Assembly (NCBI GenBank): GCA_002811645.1
Contig: PDIP01000051.1
Span: 212,237 to 253,170 of the forward strand
DNA from: Corallochytrium limacisporum
Taxonomy: Eukaryota; Opisthokonta
Length of the DNA stretch: 40,934 bases
Reading direction: 5' to 3'
In this document: in pieces, positions 35,166 through 40,934 of the stretch
Position numbering within the stretch: position 1 is the first letter of the stretch
Layout: each line of letters starts with the position of its first letter
Program-made: the position numbers and the translations under genes
Notes under the pieces: generated by a model
Told to the model about the DNA's origin: nothing
The model's input: the letters and a program-made list of their open reading frames with translations, nothing else
The model's database searches: none

Positions 35166-38100
35166 ATGCCAGGTGGCGGCAGAAGGCGGAAGGGGCCTCG
35201 GCGCGGGCAAACCCAACGTTCGAAAGGTGGAATAGCTGTAAGTGAGCACGAACAGAACAATGTCGTCGGGGGAGACGGGACATTACTGGAGTTTACCGAT
35301 GGCACTGTGACGGCCATCTCAAATCAGGACATTGTACGTGTACTCTCCAACCGACTTGAGAAAACACTAACAATCGGAAGCGACTTTAATGGTCTCTACG
35401 ACGCCGTGGCAAACGAAGAGTTTGAGAAGGTGTACGATGCGTTCCGCTTGGCGGTTGCGCAGAGCCAAATCGGGGCCATCCTAAAGATATTACGCAAGGC
35501 CGCAAGACGGTCACCGGACCCGATTAAAGCAGCTTTGACTCTGGTGCAGCGCGAAGCCCGGTACGGAGACCGCTCCGGTTACCACAACTACGGAGAACAG
35601 ATCCTCAAGGCGTTTCTGCCCTGGTGGTTCCACAGTTACGGAGCAGCATCACGGGATGACGAAGTCATTCCCGGTAACGAGTCCCCGGAGCTTGCAGAGG
35701 GCGAAGAGCTTTCCAAGATTTACGGGGCGGGCGACCGGCCGAACAACTCAGACGCGCAGACGGCCTGGGAGTGCATCACTAGTGGACCATCCCGCTTGGG
35801 GGCCCGGGACATCGTGCTCATCAGCCGAACTTTTGACTTTGTGCACAATTTAGACGACGATCAGCTCATTGCAGTCTACAATCAGTTGGCTAGCCGGGGC
35901 AACTGCTGGAAGGAGACGTCACAGTTTGCGGATGAGACCGAGATTTTGACTTTGATTGATGTTCAGCGAATGTTTAGGGCTGCAATTGGGGACAATCAAA
36001 TGTCAATTGTGGTGAATATTGCGGAACGTCATCCAGTGGTGCGGAAAGATATTTTGAAAGCCATGGACAGCTGGTGTGAAAGTCTTTACTTCAAATCAGG
36101 CTCGGGCGGTGCTGAAGGAAGCAACGGCATTGTCGATTCTGACAGCCTGACATCCTCTCTGTCCGAAAGCAGTGCATCCAATGGTGGAAGCGGATCGTCA
36201 TCAAAGAAAAAGGACATGCCCCAAAGTGTACGTCAAGGGAAGATGAGTAAAGATCGATTCCTGCAACAGGTGTCTTCCCAGGCCACGCGGCAGTGTGCAA
36301 AGTGGGGTCTCGTTGCCGACGAAGTCTGCCCGTCGGCGCGGCTGGTCGTGGACAGTAACGCTTTGTTTTGGCATGTGCGCCAGATAGCTACCACTCGCCA
36401 CAAGGCAATGAAGTCACGCGGAAGTGATGGAGAGCGAGACCGGTGCGCATTGCATGAAACTCTTAGCTGGGAGGAACTCATCATTGATGGGATCAAACTG
36501 CGCCCGGAATTGAAGCGAGAGTTGGCATGGATGTTACACGTCAGCAAGGATCCGGTCACTTTACACCGTCTGATTGAACAAAAAATACTGAAACCATACG
36601 AAGATATTCCCAAGCGCTTTCTCGGAGGCAGCGATCCAGAGTTTTGGAGCGAGGACGAGCGGGCGTACACAAAGTGTATCTGCCCATCAATTTACGAGAA
36701 GCAGAAGGATCCCCATCAGTCAAGCTACTGGAAGTCCCGTAAGATGAAACTCAGCGACCTGCGCTTCCCGGCACGGATTACCATGGTAGATTCGCGCGAG
36801 TCTCTGAAGGACCACAGCTTTCTGTCCGACATTGGGACGAGAGTGACCATGGGCATAGACATGGAATGGAAACCGAACATGTTTCAGGGCCAGAAGCAAC
36901 CTGTGGCCCTGGTACAGATCGCCTACGTTGTCAACGATCGCACAGAAGTGGTATTTTTGGACGTGCCCAGCCTTGATCCAAAGTTTGTGCACAAAATCAT
37001 GGCCGATATCTTGTCCAGTCCAGACACTGTCAAAGTTGGCTTTGGCCTGGCAAACGATCTGAATATGCTTGAGAAAACACTCGCAGAACACGATCTGAGC
37101 CTGCCTGGCATCACCAACTACTTCGAACTTGAGGATGTAAATCGCATGATCAAGGAGATGCGGGATGTCAACGAATTACAACAGAAAAAGACAGGCAAAC
37201 CGCGGCACGGTCATCGGCACAATAATCATCGGAGCAACTTGGAAGATCCGTCGACGCACACCACGTACACGGGATCTTTCTGGCTCCATGAGAACCCATA
37301 CAAGGGCCTTAGTGGACTGGTCTATCATTTCTTCGGCTACGGTCTGGACAAGACCGAGCAGATGAGCGAATGGGAACGCAGGCCATTGCGAACGGAACAG
37401 AAAATCTATGCTGCTCTCGATGCAGCTGTCCTGGTGGACATTTTTAGCATCTTCAAGGAGAATCTTGCTCCGGATGCGAACGACGTGTCCAAGGCAACCT
37501 TGCTCCACACCGGCTTCGCCAAAGCTAAGTTGAGCGAAAATGAGCTGTTGGACCCGAACCTGTGTGATGTTCTACAGTCGCAGATCAACAAGGCCTTTCT
37601 TAACAAGGCATTCAAGATTGTTCAGGAACCACGACAACAAGCCGTGTCGGCGGGCACTAAGAAGTCGCATAAAAAGGCAACAACGTCCGCCGTGGCCAAG
37701 GAAGGAGATGGTCAGCATCCTGCACCTTCCCAGAGCACCAAGAACACCAGTGGGTTGGGCATGGGCGTGCCTCCGACCAATCCCTCCGATCCGCCCATCT
37801 TCCCGCCTGACTGTAGGTTCGCGGTGGACAACATGATCTGCCGCCTCGGTCGCCATCTGCGGTTGTGCGGAATAGACACCTTGCTCAACACTGGTGGCAC
37901 CATGACTGACCAAGCCTTCATCACACGCATCAATTCTGAAGATAGGACGCTCCTGACCCGTGGACAGCGCTTCCACGTTCTACTCAATCAGTTAGACTAT
38001 CAGAAGGCAGTGCAAGTGCAGGGAGACAGCGTTGAAGACCAGCTAGCGTGGGTGCTCAAGTATTTCAACATCAAGGTGAGGCCCCAGGACATGTTCAGTC

Positions 38101-38327
38101 GCTGTCAGCGTTGTAATGACGCCGCATTCCATACCTTTACTGCTGCGGAGATGAGCGCGCGGGCCGAGGCCAATCCCGAGGTCTACCAACGCTTCCCTCC
38201 AGGACTGTTCGATCGCGAGCTCGCCTTTCACGAGTGTACGGCCTGCCACAAGGTCTACTGGGACGGAGCCCACGCGCGTAACTTTGTGCGTGACTTTGGC
38301 GACGTGATTGAGGGCTCCACCCCGTAG
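35166..38327 (+). CDS. EXD3/mut-7-like 3'-5' exonuclease with Mut7-C domain
   Basis: A 1053-residue protein combining an RNase D-like DEDDy exonuclease with a C-terminal Mut7-C RNase domain, the architecture of animal EXD3 and C. elegans MUT-7. The N-terminal 540 residues are mostly helical with a basic start (GGGRRRKGPRRG). In the exonuclease, Asp565 and Glu567 lie in MGIDMEWKP, Asp631 in GLANDLNML, and Tyr748 and Asp752 in YAALD, so the full catalytic set is present. Mut7-C begins near 883 (CRFAVDNMICRLGRHLRL, with Asp887). It ends in a zinc ribbon with Cys980/Cys983 and Cys1024/Cys1027. MUT-7 trims small-RNA precursors and silences transposons in worms. Nibbler and EXD3 trim miRNA or piRNA 3' ends; the role in a fungus is inference. 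ATG 35166 is the first in frame. Convergent with UGDH. Confidence 0.9.
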   Translation: MPGGGRRRKGPRRGQTQRSKGGIAVSEHEQNNVVGGDGTLLEFTDGTVTAISNQDIVRVLSNRLEKTLTIGSDFNGLYDAVANEEFEKVYDAFRLAVAQSQIGAILKILRKAARRSPDPIKAALTLVQREARYGDRSGYHNYGEQILKAFLPWWFHSYGAASRDDEVIPGNESPELAEGEELSKIYGAGDRPNNSDAQTAWECITSGPSRLGARDIVLISRTFDFVHNLDDDQLIAVYNQLASRGNCWKETSQFADETEILTLIDVQRMFRAAIGDNQMSIVVNIAERHPVVRKDILKAMDSWCESLYFKSGSGGAEGSNGIVDSDSLTSSLSESSASNGGSGSSSKKKDMPQSVRQGKMSKDRFLQQVSSQATRQCAKWGLVADEVCPSARLVVDSNALFWHVRQIATTRHKAMKSRGSDGERDRCALHETLSWEELIIDGIKLRPELKRELAWMLHVSKDPVTLHRLIEQKILKPYEDIPKRFLGGSDPEFWSEDERAYTKCICPSIYEKQKDPHQSSYWKSRKMKLSDLRFPARITMVDSRESLKDHSFLSDIGTRVTMGIDMEWKPNMFQGQKQPVALVQIAYVVNDRTEVVFLDVPSLDPKFVHKIMADILSSPDTVKVGFGLANDLNMLEKTLAEHDLSLPGITNYFELEDVNRMIKEMRDVNELQQKKTGKPRHGHRHNNHRSNLEDPSTHTTYTGSFWLHENPYKGLSGLVYHFFGYGLDKTEQMSEWERRPLRTEQKIYAALDAAVLVDIFSIFKENLAPDANDVSKATLLHTGFAKAKLSENELLDPNLCDVLQSQINKAFLNKAFKIVQEPRQQAVSAGTKKSHKKATTSAVAKEGDGQHPAPSQSTKNTSGLGMGVPPTNPSDPPIFPPDCRFAVDNMICRLGRHLRLCGIDTLLNTGGTMTDQAFITRINSEDRTLLTRGQRFHVLLNQLDYQKAVQVQGDSVEDQLAWVLKYFNIKVRPQDMFSRCQRCNDAAFHTFTAAEMSARAEANPEVYQRFPPGLFDRELAFHECTACHKVYWDGAHARNFVRDFGDVIEGSTP

Positions 38328-38689
38328 TCCGAAACGGGATAAGATATGCAGTTGGTGAAAAGGTCATAATACACTTTGTATGTTTGTATATAATGGTGAA
38401 ATGGAACGAAAATATGCACACCATGATTATTTTTTCTGGCTTTCGTGATGATTCTTGTCAGATTGGAAGTTTTTTACCCCGTGCTGTGCTGTTTGTGCTA
38501 ACCTGTGCTCTTGATCTATTCCCTGGTTTGGGGACATTGAATTGGGGGGCGGGAGGACGACGGCCACCTTTTGCCAGCATATTTCTCTTCCCGGTGGTCA
38601 AAACTAAGCTAGGTGAAAAGGATGCCAGAGGTATCCAGAGCTAGGACTGCTACTGCGTTATGGTCATAATTTACCCGAACTTCGTAACC
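38328..38689. other. Convergent spacer between EXD3 and UGDH
   Basis: A 362-base spacer between two 3' ends, AT-rich near the EXD3 stop. I see no gene and no exact AATAAA on either strand. Confidence 0.4.
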
Positions 38690-40108
38690 CTAATTTTGCA
38701 CATGCTTAGCAGACCCAATGACGTGGAACTTGAAGCCGATGTCGACCATCTTCTTGGTGTCAAGGATCTTCCGCCCGTCGAAGCAGAAGGCAGGCTTCAG
38801 CATACCGTCATAAATCTTGTTGTAGTCCAGGGTCTTAAACTCGTCCCATTCGGTAATGATCATCATACCATGGCATCCCTCGCTGGCGGTGTAAGCATCG
38901 TTGTGGAGCTTGATATTGCTCTGGAAGCGCTTCTGGTGCTCAGCATCATACCCGGGCACGTACAGGTCACGGAAGATCTGCTTCTCGGGGACCTTCGGGT
39001 CGTAGATGTGCAGAGTGGCTCCCTCTTCCAACAGAGCGCGGCAGACGGCAATGGCGGCAGATTCGCGGGTGTCACCGGTGTCCTTCTTGAAAGCAAACCC
39101 GAGAACGGCCAGACGCTTGCCGGTCACCGTGTTGAACATGGTGCGCACAATGTTGCGGGTGAAGCGCTCTTTCTGATAGTCATTCATCTTAACAACTTGG
39201 CGCCAGTAGTCGGCAACCTCCGGGAGGTTGAAGCACTCGGACAAGTAGACCAGGTTAAGAATGTCCTTCTGGAAGCAAGACCCACCGAACCCGACGGAAG
39301 CCTTCAAAAACTTGGAACCCAGGCGAGAGTCCTGACCGATGGCATAGGCGACCTCGTCGACGTCTGCACCCGTGGCCTCGCAGACCGCAGAGATGGAGTT
39401 GATGGAAGAGATGCGCTGGGCCAGGAAGGCGTTCGCAGTCAGCTTGGCCAGCTCGGACGACCACAGGTTGGTGGTGATGATGCGTTCCCGGGGCACCCAG
39501 TTAGCGTAGACCTCTACCAGGCGCTCGACAGCCTGGTCGCCGGTGGGAGTCTTGTGGCCACCGATGAGGACACGGTCGGGGTTGGTCAGATCGCTGATGG
39601 CCGTACCCTCGGCCAGGAACTCGGGGTTGGAAAGAATCTCAAACTGAGCCTTGGTGGAGGAGTTGGCCTGCAGGATGGTGGCAATAGATTCGGCACTGCG
39701 GACGGGCACGGTGGACTTCTCCACGACAATCTTGAACTCCGTGGCCAGTTCGGCAATGCGGCGGGCGGCGGACTCAATGAACTTCAGGTCGGCGGCGTAT
39801 CCCTTGCCCATACCGTAGTCCTTGGTGGGAGTGTTGACACAGATAAAGATCAAGTCAGCCTCAATGATGGACTTGTCGACCTCGGTGCTGAAGAACAGGT
39901 TGCGCCCACGGCACTTCTTGACGACCTCATCAAGGCCGGGCTCGTAAATGGGAAGATTGTCACTGTTCCACGCGTCAATGCGCTCCTGGTTAATGTCCAC
40001 AATTGTGACCTGGATGTGGGGGCAATTGAGAGCAATCATGGAGCAGGTGGGGCCACCCACGTAGCCAGCACCGATGCAGGTAATCTTCTGGACCTTTTTG
40101 GTAGCCAT
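38690..40108 (-). CDS. UDP-glucose 6-dehydrogenase
   Basis: Oxidises UDP-glucose to UDP-glucuronate with two NAD+, supplying UDP-glucuronate and UDP-xylose for cell-wall and capsule-type glycans. From ATG 40108 the protein has 472 residues. Features in order: Rossmann fold GAGYVGG (13-19), YEPGLD (55-60), KSTVPV (131-136), NPEFLAEG (161-168, catalytic Glu164), ELAKLTANA with Lys222 and Asn226, and the active-site [10 protein letters not shown] with Cys278 and Asp282. A second Rossmann domain follows ([17 protein letters not shown], then YDPKV). Complete. The frame is open for 59 more codons upstream, but only to a TTG; that part is Thr/Asn/Gln-rich leader. The leader just before the ATG is CAA-rich (ACAACAACATAACAAAAATGGC), typical of well-translated mRNAs. 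Animal and plant enzymes are somewhat longer or similar (480-494). Confidence 0.97.
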   Translation of the reverse strand: MATKKVQKITCIGAGYVGGPTCSMIALNCPHIQVTIVDINQERIDAWNSDNLPIYEPGLDEVVKKCRGRNLFFSTEVDKSIIEADLIFICVNTPTKDYGMGKGYAADLKFIESAARRIAELATEFKIVVEKSTVPVRSAESIATILQANSSTKAQFEILSNPEFLAEGTAISDLTNPDRVLIGGHKTPTGDQAVERLVEVYANWVPRERIITTNLWSSELAKLTANAFLAQRISSINSISAVCEATGADVDEVAYAIGQDSRLGSKFLKASVGFGGSCFQKDILNLVYLSECFNLPEVADYWRQVVKMNDYQKERFTRNIVRTMFNTVTGKRLAVLGFAFKKDTGDTRESAAIAVCRALLEEGATLHIYDPKVPEKQIFRDLYVPGYDAEHQKRFQSNIKLHNDAYTASEGCHGMMIITEWDEFKTLDYNKIYDGMLKPAFCFDGRKILDTKKMVDIGFKFHVIGSAKHVQN

Positions 40109-40440
40109 TTTTGTTATGTTGTTGTGTTGGTGGTTAGATAAAGTGTGTGAAGGGGGAGTTGGAACTTTGGTTGGTTGTTTCAAAGAAAAGGAAAGGCACA
40201 CAGATGTTGTTGTTGCAAGCCCTTTGTCTTGTAAACCCTGTTTCTTGTCCTGTGTTGAAAGTAAACGCCTTTGTGGCGGTCTCAAATTCCAACGGCTGGA
40301 TCACGTCACACTAAGTACCCAGACGCGCACTCCCTGCTAGCAACACTTTCTTTCAAGACATTTGTTCCCTTTTCCCTTTCTGCTTCTTGCTTGCTTGCTT
40401 GCTGGTATGCCGTGTCCACATCGCCGTGAGCTTCCCGTGT

Positions 40441-40465
40441 TCTCTCTCTCTCTCGCTCTCTCTCC
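40441..40465. repeat. CT microsatellite, interrupted
   Basis: TCTCTCTCTCTCTC followed by GCTCTCTCTCC upstream of UGDH; a polypurine/polypyrimidine tract that could form triplex DNA. Confidence 0.7.
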
Positions 40466-40874
40466 TGTGTCCACCGTGTCTCTCTCGAGCCCCCGCGCAC
40501 ATCGCACACACTCACACATCGCTCTTTTGTCTCTCTTCTTCCTTTATTTTTTTTTTCCCCCTTTTTCCCGTGACCCTTGCGCCGCCCCGCTTGACGCCCC
40601 GACTCCCGTGGTACCCTCCGTCTCCCCGACCTCCCGGGAGGGAGGACGGTGGAGGGAGCCCCTCGGCTCCCCAAAAAAACAAAAAAAAACAGAAAACAAA
40701 AAAAAAGGAAAAAAAGGAGAGAGAGAGAGAGAGAACCCAGAGCGAAAGGTACTTTCAAAAAGAAAAAAAAAAAGGGAAAGAAGCGACGGTTTGGCCCTTC
40801 CCCTCTTCCCCGGGAACCATAAAAAGTTGCCAAAAAATACGGAGGTCAGGAGCCTATGAATTTTGTGACAACAC

Positions 40875-40934
<60 letters not shown>
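40875..40934. repeat. GA microsatellite, cut by the window end
   Basis: About 30 AG repeats, interrupted once by a C at 40893, running off the right edge. Its true length is not visible. Confidence 0.95.

Larger units (their letters stand above)
40109..40934. other. UGDH upstream region, low complexity
   Basis: Leader and promoter side of UGDH. The first 200 bases are ordinary. From about 40370 to 40600 the plus strand is CT-rich, from about 40670 to 40790 A/AG-rich with A runs, and the window ends in a GA repeat. No gene is supported; frames here are low-complexity artefacts. Confidence 0.45.

Noticed and set aside
38660-40141. Long forward frame of 493 codons opposite UDP-glucose dehydrogenase
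   Set aside because: Antisense shadow of a strongly codon-biased gene; Val/Leu/Gly/Asp-rich with no family match.
40109-40285. 59-residue N-terminal extension of UDP-glucose dehydrogenase
   Set aside because: Opens only at TTG, is low-complexity Thr/Asn/Gln, and family proteins start just before the Rossmann GAGYVGG.

Overview
The window is nuclear DNA from a eukaryote, most likely a fungus. Fungal-type genes include a Vrg4-type GDP-mannose transporter, a Pho88/Snd3 membrane protein and a Ste7/Fuz7-type MAP kinase kinase. Beside them are genes often missing from yeasts but known from animals: AIDA, SCOC and an EXD3/mut-7 exonuclease. Nearly every gene is one uninterrupted reading frame of full family length. 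This mix suggests an early-diverging, intron-poor lineage; a zoopagomycete (Kickxellomycotina-like) fungus is my guess, not something the sequence proves.

Eighteen protein genes are supported. Left to right: a hypothetical protein (+), CCT2 (-), a MEK-type MAPKK (+), an RNF5/RNF185-like RING ligase (+), a SWT1-like PIN nuclease (+), mitochondrial ribosomal protein S9 (+), LSG1 (+), PIGF/GPI11 (-), a SCOC-like coiled-coil protein (-), AIDA (+), a GDP-mannose transporter (-), a 194-base assembly gap, RPS9 (+), a membrane-anchored M14 carboxypeptidase-like protein (-), a 4.6 kb stretch with no supported gene, a PGM2-type phosphomutase (+), phosphoglycerate kinase (+), PHO88/SND3 (+), EXD3/mut-7-like (+) and UDP-glucose dehydrogenase (-).

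Most of these are housekeeping genes: protein folding, ribosome parts and assembly, glycolysis and sugar-nucleotide metabolism, ER and Golgi glycosylation or GPI anchoring, ER quality control, RNA decay and signalling. They do not form a pathway cluster. Spacers are 0.1 to 1 kb except two long divergent ones (3172-5173 and 24380-28979). Spacers are rich in homopolymer C/G/A/T tracts, CT/GA and GT microsatellites and G-quadruplex motifs. The CDSs are largely free of these.

The observations most worth following are: the SCOC-like and PIGF genes, co-oriented and only 7 bases apart, which could share a dicistronic mRNA; a 57-base stopless candidate intron that splits the RING domain of the ubiquitin ligase; an M14 peptidase-like membrane protein that has lost its third zinc ligand; an AIDA homologue nearly twice animal length; and a second, upstream start for phosphoglycerate kinase that would add a short basic leader. 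No tRNA, rRNA, snRNA, CRISPR array or transposon could be recognised.
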